Shown here in pieces: positions 23,196 to 32,962 of a stretch of 37,325 nt of DNA. Every line of letters starts with the position of its first letter. Within the stretch, counting starts at the first letter, position 1. The stretch comes from Prorocentrum cordatum (taxonomy: Eukaryota; Sar; Dinophyceae; Prorocentrales; Prorocentraceae), in NCBI GenBank assembly GCA_963575745.1, contig CAUYUJ010016899.1, forward strand, positions 189,175-226,499, given 5' to 3'. The notes under the pieces were generated by a model, which ran no database searches, was not told the DNA's origin, and saw only the letters and a program-made list of their open reading frames with translations. Made by a program: the position numbers and the translations under genes.

Positions 23196-24383
23196 TCAGG
23201 CGGTCGCCGCGCCCTCCTGGCCCTTGCCCTTGGCCTTGGCAGCCGCCGCCGCCTCGGCCGCCGCGAACTTGGCCGCCGAGATCTTGGCCGCCTCAGCGCG
23301 GAGGGCCTCCTCCTCGGCTGCCGCTGCCTCGGCGTTGGCGTCCGCTGTGGCCTCCGCCGCCGCTGCAGGTGGCGAGCCGCCGCCGCCGCCGCCGTCGGCG
23401 CCGGTGGCGCCGCCGCCGCCTGCGGCCGCGGCCGCGCCGCCGCCCTCGGCAGCGCCCGCGGCGCCTGCCCCAGCAGCCCCAGCGTCTGCCTCCTGCTCCT
23501 CTGCGTCCTCTGCGGCGACACGACGCCGCTTGGCCGCCAGGCGCTTGGCGATCTCCTCCTTGGACTTCGCGGCCTTGGCGAGCCACTCCTGAACCTCTGC
23601 GTTCTTCGCCTGGAAGCCTGCCTGCATCTGCTGCAGGCTAGCGTGAATATGCTTGAGCTCCTGCCTCTCCGACTCCTCGCACTCGAGGCTGCCCAGGTCG
23701 TCGAACAGGCTGGCGTCCCATGAGACCGAGAAGGCCTCGGAGGGCTTGGACTCGGGAGGCACCTGGGGCTGCGGCTGCGCCCCCAAGCCCTCCGCGCGCG
23801 CGAGCACCTCAGCTGCCCGCTTCTTCGCTACTTCCGCTGCTGCCAAAGCCTCCGCTGCCGCTGCCTCTTTGACCTCGGCTGTGGCCAGCGAAGCTCGTGG
23901 GCGACGAACATTGGCAACCGTATGATCATGTTTATGATTACAATCTCGGTAATGTCCTTCAGCACGCTTGTAACTGTCGGCCGCCGATGGAGGCGGCTCA
24001 GTAGCAGGGGCCTTCTTCAGGAGCTCGAGCCTCTTCTTCAACAGCCCCTTGAGCTCCTGATCGTCCGTGCCGCGCATGGCCTCCATCAGGTGGTCCGTCA
24101 CGCTGGTTGCCGTGGTCCAAGGCGCCTTGGGCGGCGCCTGCTCCTCCTCCTTCGGATCGATCTCCCAGACCTCAGCCTCGTCTGCGAACGAAACTCTGCC
24201 TGGCGACGGTGACCTGGAGCGTGAACCACCCTTCTTCTTCTTCTTCTTAGGAGTGAACAGCTGCACCTCGCGCTGACACTTGGTGCACCTGCCTTTGGTG
24301 CGTTCGAGCACGTCATTCCACTCGCACCTGCCGCACTGACAACGACTCCACAACCTCTGATGACGCTCAAAGAACCCCGACAT
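23196..24383 (-). CDS. LINE N-terminal protein region (ORF1-like), 395 residues
   Basis: Start chosen at MSGFFERHQRLW (Met codon 24381-24383), the first Met before a conserved-looking zinc ribbon C15-x-C17-x2-C20-x12-C33-x2-C36. It is followed by six Lys (46-51), an SRSRSPSPGR stretch, a charged helical or coiled-coil segment (QELKHIHASLQQMQAGFQAK) and a long Ala/Gly-rich low-complexity tail. It probably binds nucleic acid for the element. It ends in TGA at 23196-23198, but the frame continues straight into the endonuclease, so in an intact relative this could be one polyprotein. Upstream in-frame sequence to about 24520 also has Cys residues (FVCADSCACSERL), so an earlier start is possible. 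Confidence 0.75.
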   Translation of the reverse strand: MSGFFERHQRLWSRCQCGRCEWNDVLERTKGRCTKCQREVQLFTPKKKKKKGGSRSRSPSPGRVSFADEAEVWEIDPKEEEQAPPKAPWTTATSVTDHLMEAMRGTDDQELKGLLKKRLELLKKAPATEPPPSAADSYKRAEGHYRDCNHKHDHTVANVRRPRASLATAEVKEAAAAEALAAAEVAKKRAAEVLARAEGLGAQPQPQVPPESKPSEAFSVSWDASLFDDLGSLECEESERQELKHIHASLQQMQAGFQAKNAEVQEWLAKAAKSKEEIAKRLAAKRRRVAAEDAEEQEADAGAAGAGAAGAAEGGGAAAAAGGGGATGADGGGGGGSPPAAAAEATADANAEAAAAEEEALRAEAAKISAAKFAAAEAAAAAKAKGKGQEGAATA

Positions 24384-24526
24384 GGCGAGGTAAGGGCGTG
24401 GACTGACACTTTTGCTTTTGTCACAGATGACTGGGTCCGCCGCAGACCGCTGCTCTGTGTGCCTCAAGCGCTCCGAGCAAGCACAAGAGTCGGCACAAAC
24501 AAAATGCTTGGGCCTAGGTGGCTTGA

Positions 24527-24549
24527 GAGGAGGAGGAGGAGGAGGAGGA
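24527..24549 (+). repeat. Short (GGA)n at the LINE 5' end
   Basis: GAGGAGGAGGAGGAGG directly beyond the last LINE-like base. It matches the GGA tract on the other side of the LINE. Confidence 0.9.
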
Positions 24550-25104
24550 ATAATATTAATATACATAATAATAAGCATACTACTAATAATAAGACGAATG
24601 GGAAGAATAACACTAATACTCAGAATCAGAATGCTAATATTAATTATGATAATAATAATAAGACACATAATAATACGAATAATAATACTAAGGATAAGAA
24701 GACGAATCATATACTAATAAGAGTAGTACTACGAATGATATGACGAACAATAGGACGAATATTGAGAAAAAGAATACTCATACGACGAACAATAAGACGA
24801 CTGCGACGAAGCAGGCGACGAAAACGAATGCTACTAATACGAATAATAATAATCCGAATGATGATAACAATACTAATCATACTAATAATGATACAAAAAA
24901 TAATCAAAATACTAATACGAATAAGAACAATACGAATAAGAAGACAACTAATAACAATACGAACACTAATGACGACTAATAAGAAGAATAACATACTAAT
25001 CATGGTACTAATAGTAATAATAATAAGAATATTAGAAGTAAGATTAATAATACTAATATTAGTAACAATAATAATACGCAGGATAAGAAGAATAATCATA
25101 AGAA
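24550..25104 (+). repeat. Decayed (ATA)n-type triplet array
   Basis: About 550 bp in which triplets such as ATA, CTA, CGA, AGA and ACG keep a three-base register without a pure core. This produces long Ile/Arg or Asn/Thr-rich frames with no domain. It is interpreted as an old trinucleotide array that has accumulated substitutions. Confidence 0.75.
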
Positions 25105-25231
25105 AAAGAGGAGGAGGAGGAGGAGGAGGAGGAGGAGGAGGATGGAGGGCGGACGAGCAGGAGGAGGACGAGGAGGAGGAGCAGGAGGAGGAACAGCAGG
25201 AGGAGGAGGAGGAGGAAGAGGAGGAGGGAGG
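25105..25231 (+). repeat. (GGA)n polypurine tract
   Basis: GGA repeats with a few GCA and GAC triplets, running directly into head repeat copy B. Confidence 0.95.
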
Positions 25232-25406
25232 AGTACCGAAGTGGTATCGGGAACGTCATGTTGTGGATCTCTGCGGGCGTGGGTCCCTGGAACTAGGGAA
25301 GTGTGTCGGATGCGTCATGGCTGAAGTGGCATGACATTGGTACTGCTTGAAACATATCGATCGAAGGGGGTGGGATTGGAATATGAGGAAGAGGAGCAGG
25401 AGGATG
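25232..25406 (+). repeat. Head repeat H, copy B
   Basis: Second copy of 14866-15041, roughly 90% identical by eye, again followed by GAT then GGA repeats. Unlike copy A it is preceded by GGA repeats. Confidence 0.85.
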
Positions 25407-25407
25407 C

Positions 25408-25441
<34 letters not shown>
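25407..25441 (+). repeat. (GAT)n microsatellite
   Basis: About 11 GAT units linking the head repeat to a GGA tract, much shorter than the one after copy A. Confidence 0.95.
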
Positions 25442-25443
<2 letters not shown>

Positions 25444-26006
25444 GGAGGAGGAGGAGGAGGAGGAGGAGGACACGGAGGATGAGGAAAATGAGGAGGAGAA
25501 GGATGACGAGGAGGAGGAGGGGGGAGGGGGCGGAGGAGGAGGAGGAGGAGGAGGAGGAGGAGAGGAGGATGAGGAGGAGGAGTAGAGGAGGAGGAGAGAG
25601 GAGGAGGAGGAGGAGGAGGAGAAGGAGGAGGAGGAAAAGGAGGAGGTGGAGAAGGAGGAGGAGGCGGATGAGGAGGAGAGGAGGAGGACGGAAAGGAGGA
25701 GGAGGAGGAGAGGAGGAGGAGGAGGAGGAGGTGGAGGTGGAGGAGGAGGAGGAAGGGACGGGGGGGAAGGGGGGAATGGGGTAGGGGGCGAGGAGGAGGA
25801 GGTGGAGGAGAGGAGGAGGAGGAGGAGGAGAAAAGGAGGAGAGGAGGAAAATGAGGAGGGAGGGCGGATGAGGAGGACGAGGACGAGGAGGAGGAGGAGG
25901 AGAAGAAGAGGAGGAGGAAGAAGGAGGAGAGGAGGAGGAGGAGGAGGAGGAGGAGGAGGAGGAGGAGGAGGAGGAGGAGGAGGAGGAGGAGGAGGAGGAG
26001 AGGAAG
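25442..26006 (+). repeat. (GGA)n polypurine tract
   Basis: GGA/GAG repeats with interspersed GAT, GTG and poly-G; the last 100 bp is a pure GGA run. Frames here are artefacts. Confidence 0.95.
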
Positions 26007-26032
26007 GAATGTAATAGGGTTGGCGCAGGGAA

Positions 26033-26101
26033 CGACGACGACGGCGACGATGGCGACGACGACGACGACGATGATGACGACGACGATAACGTGGACGACG
26101 A
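26033..26101 (+). repeat. (ACG)n/(GAC)n repeat
   Basis: Interrupted GACGACGAC with GAT and GGC triplets. Confidence 0.9.
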
Positions 26102-26209
26102 CACAGGTAGACCAGGCGTGAACCGTAACAGTCTGCGTCCGCGAGCCTCTGGGATGCCTCTTGGGTGCTTCTTGATTATGTAGGCTTCAAGCGGTACCAT
26201 TCGGGCACC

Positions 26210-26560
26210 CCTGAAGTCACTCGGGCCCTCTGGGGATCGTGTCGGGGCCTCTTCTGGGCCTGTCGGGAGCGTCCTCGGGCTTCTTGGGGGCCTCTTGGGG
26301 TTTCTTGGGGCTCTTTGGGCCTCCTGTGGGGCCTCTTGGGACGGAGAGCTCGACAAGTTTGTTCGAGTTCCTCCTGTTGGGCCCCTCATGGGCCGCCTGT
26401 GGGCTCTCTTGGGCAATATTGGGGCCTTTTTGGCGGCCTCTTGGGGCGTCTTGGGGCGATCTTGGAGCCTTCTTGGGCCGTCTTGGAGCCCTTTTGGGCC
26501 GACTTGGGGCCCACTTGGGTCGTATTGGAGCCCTCTTGGCGGCCTCTTGGGCCGCCCCGT
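26210..26560 (+). repeat. Degenerate 10-12 bp G-rich array
   Basis: Units such as TGGGGCGATCT, TGGAGCCTTCT and TGGGCCGTCT follow at 10-12 bp for about 350 bp. It is the largest member of the group also seen at 883-1036. Pro/Arg-rich frames on the minus strand and Gly/Leu-rich frames on + are explained by the unit. Confidence 0.75.
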
Positions 26561-27714
26561 CCGTCTTCGGATAAAACCGGGCCGATTCTAGGCTGTTTTG
26601 GGTCCGTTTGGGGGCCCAGGTGGGGCTCCGAATCTTCCAAAATGGACCCCAGAGCGCGCCCCAAACCAGCGTCCAAATTTGAAAGATGAGAAATACCCCA
26701 GACGAGCCCGACAGGCAGATGTAAGAAGCGTCGGGTTCACCCCCGGGGAAACGAAAACCGTGCACAAAACAATCGTAATTGCGATATTTTTTGACATTGC
26801 ATCTTTTCGGCGAAAGCGGGCCGCAAAGGCGCTCTCGAGGGCCCCGGGGGCAGAATCTGGAGGCCAGGAAGGGGCCCCGACGGGGCTGAAACGGCGCCAA
26901 AACGCGGCCTGGAGGCTCCCTCATAGCGATGTGAAAATCGAGCTCGTTTTGGACACCGACTTGGAGGCGTCTTGGGGATCGAAGAGGGGCTTGGGCGCAG
27001 CTGGGCGGCGGAACGGCGGAGGCCTCCGGGGGGGGACCCAGGGGGGTATTAAAGCGTTGCAGGGAGCTCTCGCAGTTGAATCTCACACGCCCCTCGGCCC
27101 CGTGGGCGGGCGGATGCGAGAGGATTGCGCCATTCCGCGGACCCCCATACCAGTAGCAGCGAGTTCGTCAGAAGCCGTGTCGCCGTGCCTGGCCTGTGGG
27201 TCGGGGGCCCCTGGGATGCATACGTGGGTCTCCCAGGAGGCTTCTCAGGGGCCTCTTGGAGGGCTCCTGGGGGCATCTGATTGGTTTTGGGGTCCTCTCG
27301 GGGGCCTCTTGGGGGCCGCTTGGGTGGATAGGGTCCGAGCTTCTGGAAAACCATTTTCGCAAGTGCGGAAATGTTTTTTTTGGGGCCCCCAAGTGGATGA
27401 GGGATCCCCCAAAAATGATTGGGGGGTGAGGGCGGAGGAGACCCCCAACTATTTTTGGGGCCCTCGAGGCGGCGCAACGAGGACCATACGATGCCCCATG
27501 GGCCACATGAGCCCAATGAACCTCGTGAGTCGGTGCTTCCTTTCTCCCCCCATCCTCCTTATCATCATGCTTCGCCATTCTCCTCCTCCTCCTCCTCCCC
27601 CGAATGCTCCCCTTTCTCCTCCTCGTCTTCATTATCATCACCACCATCATCATATTCGTAATTATCGGGCCACAGGCATGGCCAAACTCAAGCGGCGCCC
27701 CGCGTCCGCCGCAT
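26561..27714. other. No gene accepted; long open frames in GC-rich DNA
   Basis: A 383-codon + frame (26598-27749) and a 289-codon minus frame (26217-27086) overlap here. Both are Gly/Pro/Arg-rich and continue into repeats: G-rich 11-bp units recur at about 27235-27330 and TCC triplets at 27575-27600. A less repetitive stretch around 26735-26800 has no recognisable content. Confidence 0.4.
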
Positions 27715-28060
27715 CCAGCGGCGGGGGGCGGAGGGGGCGGAAGCCCTAAAGCCCCATAGGGCCAACGGCGGCGGGCGGAAGGGGCATAAGCCCTAAAGCC
27801 CGAAAAGGCCAGCGGCGGGGAGCGGAGGGGGCGGAAGCCCTAAAGCCCCATAGGGCCAGCGGCGGGGCGCTGAGGGGGCGGAAGCCCTAAAGCACCATGG
27901 GGCCAGCGGCGGGGGGCAGAGGGGGCGGAAACCCTGGAGTGCCCCATGGGGTCAACGGCGGAGGCGGCGAGGGCGGAAGCCCTAAAGCCCCATAGGGTCA
28001 GCGGCGGGCGGCAGGGGGGCGGCGGGGGCAGAAGCCCTAAAGCCCCGCGGCGGGGGGCGG
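27715..28060 (+). repeat. 47-bp minisatellite, about seven units
   Basis: AAGCCCTAAAGCCCCATAGG recurs at 27741, 27788, 27835, 27882, (27929, variant), 27977 and 28032, spaced 47, 47, 47, 47, 48 and 55 bp. Each unit ends in a GGCGG-rich segment. CCCTA and TAGGG within the unit can pair to form a small hairpin. Confidence 0.9.
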
Positions 28061-28236
28061 AATGCCTCCGGCCCAAAGGGTCGTTTGGTCTCCCAAGACG
28101 CCTTGGGCGAAGGCGTCTTGGAGATCTTATGGGGGACTGCGGGGATCTTTCAGGCGAAGGAAGGCACGCGTTTCGAGTCGGATACCCCTTGGGCCTGGTT
28201 ATCCGTGCGATGCTTGGTGCTGAGGGCTCCTTACTA

Positions 28237-28237
<1 letters not shown>
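28061..28237. other. Short spacer, no gene seen
   Basis: Contains an imperfect inverted repeat around CAAGACGCCTTGGGCGAAGG, then unique DNA before the tetranucleotide block. Confidence 0.4.
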
Positions 28238-28267
<30 letters not shown>

Positions 28268-29597
28268 CCATCCATCCATCCATCCATCCATCAATCTATC
28301 CATGCATGCATGCATGCATGCATACATACATGCATACAGACATACAAACACACACGTACATACACACATGCATGCATACATATATACAGCCACAACTATA
28401 TACATGCATACTTACCTGCATACCAGCACACATTGATGCTTTCATACAACCATGCATACACACACGTACATACATGCATGTATGCATACAACCATACACA
28501 CACACCATGCATTCATACCCACATAGCCACACATACGCGCGCACACACATGCATACAACATACATACATACGTACACACATACGTAAACACATACGTACA
28601 TACATACATCCATACAAACATACATACACACATACATGCACACCTACATACATATATACATACACACATACATACATACATACATACATCCATCCATCCA
28701 TCCATCCATCCATCCATCCATCCATGCATATACATTTCATCTATCTATATGTATGTAAGACGCGCACGCACGTGCATACACAGTCATACTTACCTTCCCA
28801 CCTACAAGCACACACAAATGCATGCATACATGCATACACACCATGCACACATACATAACACCATACACATATACTTACACACACCCATCCATACACACAT
28901 ACATACATACGTTCGTACGCACACACACATACATACATTATACACACAGACACACATGCATCCATCCATCCATCCATACATACATACATACATACACACA
29001 CACACACTTACATACATACATACATACATGCACACACACATACGTACGTACGTGCGTACACACATGCATACACGCATACATACAAACATACATATATACA
29101 CATACATGCATACATCCACACACATACACATACATACACATACACACATACATACACACATACACACATACATACATACATCCATACATACTTACATACA
29201 TACATCCATACACACATACATACATACATACATACATACATACATACATACATACATACATACATACATACATACATACGTACGTACGTACGTACGTACG
29301 TACAACCATACATACATATATACATACATGCACGCACGCATGCATGCATGCATGCATACATACGTATATACACACATACACACATACATGCATGCACACA
29401 ACCATGCACACATACATGCACACATACATACATACGTGAATACATACATACACACATTCATTCATTCATTCATTCATTCATTCATTCATTCATACATACA
29501 TACATACATACATACATACATACATACATGTATTCATTCATTCATTCATGCATACATGCATTCATTCATTCATTCATTCATTCATTCATATGTATAT
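28238..29597 (+). repeat. 1.36-kb tetranucleotide block, (CATA)n with CATC, CATG and ATTC sub-arrays
   Basis: Begins with (CATC)n, continues as mixed CATA/CACA/CATG/CGTA, has a second CATC block near 28686-28725, a pure CATA run at about 29215-29277, a CGTA block at about 29278-29302, and (ATTC)n at 29456-29490 and 29565-29590. Tyr/Ile/His/Thr- and Met/Tyr/Val/Cys-rich frames are artefacts of the four-base period. Confidence 0.95.
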
Positions 29598-29599
29598 AC

Positions 29600-29790
29600 G
29601 AGGCCTCATGGGGCCTCAGTGGGGCCTGATGGGCTCATGAGCTCATGGGTCAGGGGTCATTGGGGCCTTTTGGGGCCTTTTGGGGCGTCAGTGGGGCTTC
29701 ATGGGGCCTCATGGGGGCCTCTTGCTCGTGTGGGCCTCTTGGGGTCTCACGGGCATGGGCACGGCGGCCTCTTGCTTCTTGGGGCCTCAT
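29600..29790 (+). repeat. Degenerate 11-bp G-rich array
   Basis: TGGGGCCTCAG, TGGGGCCTTTT and TGGGGCGTCAG units at about 10-12 bp, abutting the tetranucleotide block. Confidence 0.7.
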
Positions 29791-29985
29791 GGGAGCAAGC
29801 GTTTTTGCCAATGACCTCGCGGTCTCACCCGCCGCCGTCTCCACCGCGGTGACCAAGAGCGCACCCGCCCCCCCCGCCCCTGCCTCGGCGTCGTGCAGGG
29901 CCGGGGCCTCGTGCAGGGCTGGGGCCAGCAGCATGGCCTGGAGGTGGGGCCCCTGACAACAGCAACGCCACAAGCGGGTGGGGGG
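29791..29985. other. Short GC-rich segment, no gene accepted
   Basis: A + frame here is Ala-rich and contains a 15-base tandem duplication (GGGCCTCGTGCAGGG-like, 29902-29930). No domain is recognised. Confidence 0.4.
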
Positions 29986-30640
29986 TAACGCATGCGGGCT
30001 GTAGCATTGGGGCCGTCTGTGGAGCACCCTATGAGGCCACGAAGCGTTGTACTGGTTGGGGGGGTGACGCATGGGGGGGGTAGTGCTGGGATCTTCGGTG
30101 GAGTTCTCTATGGGGCCACGAAGCGCTGCACTGGGTGGAGGGGACGCGTGCGGGCGGTAGCACTCGGACCTTCGGTGGAGGACGCATGCGGGCGGTAGCC
30201 TTTGGGCCGTCGGTGGAGCTCCCTATGGGACCACGAAACGCTGTACTGGGTCTAGCGGAGGCATGCGGGCGATATTACTGGGACCTTCGGTGAAGCTCCC
30301 TGTGGGGCAGCGAAACGCTGTACTGGTTGTGGCTGACGCATGCGGGCGGTAACACTGGGACTTTCGGTGGGGCTCCCTATGGGGTGGATCTCCCTATGGG
30401 CCAACGAAGCGCTGCACTGGGTGTGGCGGACGCATGCGGGCGGTTGCACTGGGACTTTCGGTGGAACTCCACGAAACGCTGTACTCGGTGCGGCGGACGC
30501 ATGCGGGCGGTATTACTGGGACTTTCGGTGGAACTCCACGAAACGCTGTACTCGGTGCGGCGGACGCATGCGGGCGGTATTACTGGGACCTTCGGTGGAG
30601 CTCCCTGTGGGGCCACGAAGCGCGTGAAGGGTGTGCAGAA
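29986..30640 (-). repeat. 67-94 bp satellite, homologous to 7790-8490 but inverted
   Basis: About eight units starting near GACGCATGCGGGCGGT, then ACTGGGACCTTCGGTGGA, GCTCCCTATGGGGCCACG and GCTGCACTGGG. Two consecutive 67-bp units from about 30431 to 30563 are almost identical, pointing to recent duplication. The reverse complement of the unit at 8085-8171 aligns along its whole length, so the strand is given relative to that array. Confidence 0.85.
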
Positions 30641-30755
30641 ATGTTGGCCATGCGGATAGCAGAGGCACGGACGGGAGCAGGGGGGAGGGAGGGGGAGGAT
30701 GACGGAGTGAACGCGGGGCGCTGTCTCTTCAAAACGAGGGCCCAGCACCACAAGA

Positions 30756-30802
30756 TGGTTGGAAACAACTCGACGATAAAGGCCGCATTACTTTTCCGGG
30801 GC
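30756..30802 (+). repeat. Dispersed family R1, leading segment copy
   Basis: CAACTCGACGATAAAGGCCG and TTTTCCGGGGC match 31639-31675 (CAACTCGACGATCAAAGCTG, TTTTCCAGGGC). Here it is followed at once by CAT triplets. Confidence 0.6.
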
Positions 30803-31262
30803 ATCATCATCAGCATCATTTTCGTCATCATCATCACAACCATCATAGGCATCACCATTATCATCATCAGCATCAGCATCTTCACCACTACCAGCACCAC
30901 CATCAGCATCAGCATATCATTATCAATATCACCATCACCACCCCCATCGTCACCATCGCCACCGTCACCACCATCACCATCACCATCACCATCACCATCG
31001 CAAGTACCATCACCATCACCATCACCGATTTCGTCACCATCACCATCGTCACCATCGTCACCATCGTTACCATCGTCACCATCGTCACCATCAGCATCAC
31101 CATCAGCATCACCATCAGCATCACCATCAGCATCACCATCAGCATGAGTATCAGCATCAGCATCAGCATCAACATCAATATCAACATTACTATCGACAGC
31201 ATCAGCATCGGCACCAGCAGCAGCATCAGCACCAGCCTCAGCACCGCCATCTGCATCAGCAG
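30803..31262 (+). repeat. Interrupted (CAT)n/(CAC)n/(CAG)n array
   Basis: About 460 bp of CAT, CAC, CAG and CGT triplets in constant register, with hexanucleotide CATCAC and 12-bp CATCACCATCAG sub-units near 31090-31145. Ser/Ile- or Met/Val-rich frames are artefacts. Confidence 0.9.
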
Positions 31263-31285
31263 GGCCCCCTTTGGCACTGCCTCAG

Positions 31286-31366
31286 GAGAGCGGCCCGTGC
31301 CTCCGCGGCCGGCGCGCCAGCCAGACGCTGGGAAGCCCGCTGCTGGAGGACCCGCCGCCAGAGTGG
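31286..31366 (+). CDS. Candidate exon, 27 codons (unknown protein)
   Basis: It follows CTTTGGCACTGCCTCAG and ends before GTCCCC. The frame reads ESGPCLRGRRASQTLGSPLL and continues EDPPPEW, phase 0 at both ends. The segment around AGCCCGCTGCTGGAGGAC is repeated at about 32111 in the next candidate exon. The sequence after the donor matches that after the candidate donor at 11371. It may be part of a dispersed element instead of a gene. Confidence 0.3.
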
Positions 31367-31638
31367 GTCCCCGCCGCGCGCCCGCCCGCCTGGCCGGACC
31401 TCGGAGGAGGAAAAGGGTGCCGACGCCGCCCCGGGGTTACCGTAGCCCCTTCGATCGTGCCGATCCCGCACGCCCCTGGACAGGTCATACGTCTCCTGCA
31501 GGTCGCGTCGAAGAGTCGTCCGGGGGACTTCCCTGGGGGCAGTCTTGCATCCAGGGCCCGTTCCGTTTCTGACGGTCTCGGGGCCCGAACAGGGCCCCTG
31601 GAGTCCAGAAGCGAGAAGACCGAAGGCGAGGAAAGCAA

Positions 31639-31867
31639 GCAACTCGACGATCAAAGCTGCATCATTTTCCAGGGCAGGTCAGGACCCATACGTACGGCGC
31701 TCAATGTTTTCGATGTGTGGACCCCCAGAGGTCGGGACAACCTGTCCAGGATCGGTCTTTCATCCCGAGTAGTTTTTTGGCGGTCCTGGAGCCGTGGAGG
31801 GACCCCGGAGGGCGAAGATAGCAAAAGAAACGGACGCTCTCATTACTTCGGAGCCTCGTGTTTCTGG
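31639..31867 (+). repeat. Dispersed family R1, copy between candidate exons
   Basis: It contains TTTTCGATGTGTGGACCCCC, GGAGGGACCCCGGAGGGCGA and CGGAGCCTCGTGTTTCTGG, and aligns along its length with 34818-34975. Confidence 0.7.
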
Positions 31868-31925
31868 GTACATCCCGTTCTGGGGGGTAAATCGATCAGC
31901 GGGGCCAATGCCACTGCCAGCGTGG

Positions 31926-32011
31926 ATGGAGGAGGAGGAGGAGGAGGAGGAGGAGGAGGAGGAGGAGGAGGAGGAGGAGGAGGAGGAGGAGGAGGAGGAG
32001 GAGGAGGAGGA
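31926..32011 (+). repeat. (GGA)n microsatellite
   Basis: A pure run of about 28 GGA units. Confidence 0.97.
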
Positions 32012-32036
32012 GCGAGGAGAAGCGAGGTCTCCTCAG

Positions 32037-32129
32037 GACACTCCCGCCGGGGGGCCGGCGGCAGCGGAGGGCTGCCCGGTTCTGCACGGCGGTCGCGCGG
32101 GCCAGGGTAGCCCGCTGCTCGAGGACGGG
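32037..32129 (+). CDS. Candidate exon (unknown protein; end uncertain)
   Basis: It follows GAGGTCTCCTCAG. The frame reads DTPAGGPAAAEGCPVLHGGR and then AGQGSPLLEDGG, ending near a GGCCAGG site. GSPLLED is shared with the candidate exon at 31286, which suggests exon duplication or a shared element. Phase 0 acceptor, as for the neighbours. Confidence 0.25.
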
Positions 32130-32148
32130 GGCCAGGAATAGCGGCGTT

Positions 32149-32230
32149 GGAGCCGGCTGTGGGTCTGAGGTGGCCCAGTGTTGGTTCCGGCCAGCAGGAA
32201 GGGGTGGGCGAGGTTCGAGGTTCTGGGGTG
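32149..32230 (-). repeat. Dispersed family R2, copy 2 (inverted)
   Basis: The reverse complement contains CCTTCCTGCTGGCCGGAACC, GGGCCACCTCAGACCC and AGCCGGCTCC. It matches 33965-34052 over about 80 bp; weaker similarity continues to about 32320. Confidence 0.8.
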
Positions 32231-32879
32231 GAGAACGTTTTTTGGGGCTTTTTTCGGTCTCCACAGACAGTGTTTTCGGCCTCCATGGACCGTTCATTTC
32301 AAGCACGCAACGTTCTGCTGAGTTTTTGGAGGGGGAATCCATCGGGCCCCGGGACCGTGACAAACGGATCCGAGGTGAACAAGTACGCTGGGTGGGTTTG
32401 GGGACCGATTTTGGCTTCACCCCCTCTCCTGACAGACTCACTGGGTCCCAACCAGTTAGGACCACCTGGCCGCCTCCACTGCTCGCTCTCGACGACCGAC
32501 GCTCGATCCTTGCCCCTGCATCGAAGGCGACCAGATGTTCCAAGTTGCTCGTGTCCCCGTCAGCTTGGTATCCGATCGACGCCGCGTTGGCGACGATGAA
32601 GAGTGGGACGGCCAATTCGAAGGCAACACTGTGGAAGTACCTCGCCGCGGCGGCACCCACGCGGCTGCGCTTGTGGTGCGAGTGGTCGCAGCATAAGCAT
32701 GAAGTTTCCAAGCTCCGCGCTGTTTTTTGTTTGTTTGTTTGTTTTTTATTTGCGTTGAGGCCCCCTGGCGGCGCCTCAAAGTCGCCGCCCCTGGCGCGCT
32801 CTGCGCGCCAGTGTGCGCCAGACTGGCTGGGGGTGGGTTGCGTTCGGCCCTCTTCCGTGAGCGCTGGTCCTTCCTTACT
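32231..32879. other. No gene accepted
   Basis: Contains decayed R2-like sequence to about 32320, a TTTG run near 32728-32748 and a GC-rich palindromic segment at 32760-32825 (CCCCTGGCG, GCGCGCCAG) like the foldback at 33486. Overlapping frames on both strands have no domain. Confidence 0.4.
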
Positions 32880-32962
32880 TTTCCTCCTCGTCCTCCTTCT
32901 CCTTCTCCTCCTCCTCCTCCTCTCCCTCTTCCTCATCATTTTCATCATCGTGTTCCTCTTCA
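32880..32962 (+). repeat. (TCC)n-like pyrimidine tract
   Basis: Interrupted TCC/CTT/TCA triplets. Confidence 0.85.

Larger units (their letters stand above)
17513..24526 (-). mobile_element. Degenerate non-LTR retrotransposon (LINE), about 7 kb
   Basis: Read on the minus strand the order is: N-terminal zinc-ribbon region, APE-type endonuclease, linker with a 33-residue tandem repeat, reverse transcriptase, RNase H, C-terminal His/Cys zinc finger. This layout matches LINEs abundant in dinoflagellate genomes. Starting at the Met codon ending at 24383 and finishing at the TGA at 17556-17558, the span is 2275 codons before the stop, and start and end are in the same frame. In between lie three in-frame TGA codons (23196-23198, 21342-21344, 18241-18243) and about four frameshifts. 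The 3' end carries an ACTCCAACTCCAACACCAAT-like tail before the polypurine tract. Boundaries are set where unique DNA meets GGA repeats; no target site duplication can be distinguished. Confidence 0.9.

Noticed and set aside
26217-27749. Overlapping 289-codon minus and 383-codon + frames
   Set aside because: Both are Pro/Arg/Gly-rich and explained by 11-bp G-rich units that lack stops on either strand; neither has a recognisable domain.
27715-28060. Interstitial telomere array
   Set aside because: Only one CCCTAAA per 47-bp unit, never in tandem.
28749-29852. 367-codon Tyr/Ile/His/Thr frame
   Set aside because: Direct translation of a tetranucleotide repeat; the peptide repeats exactly as the DNA does, and all frames are open.
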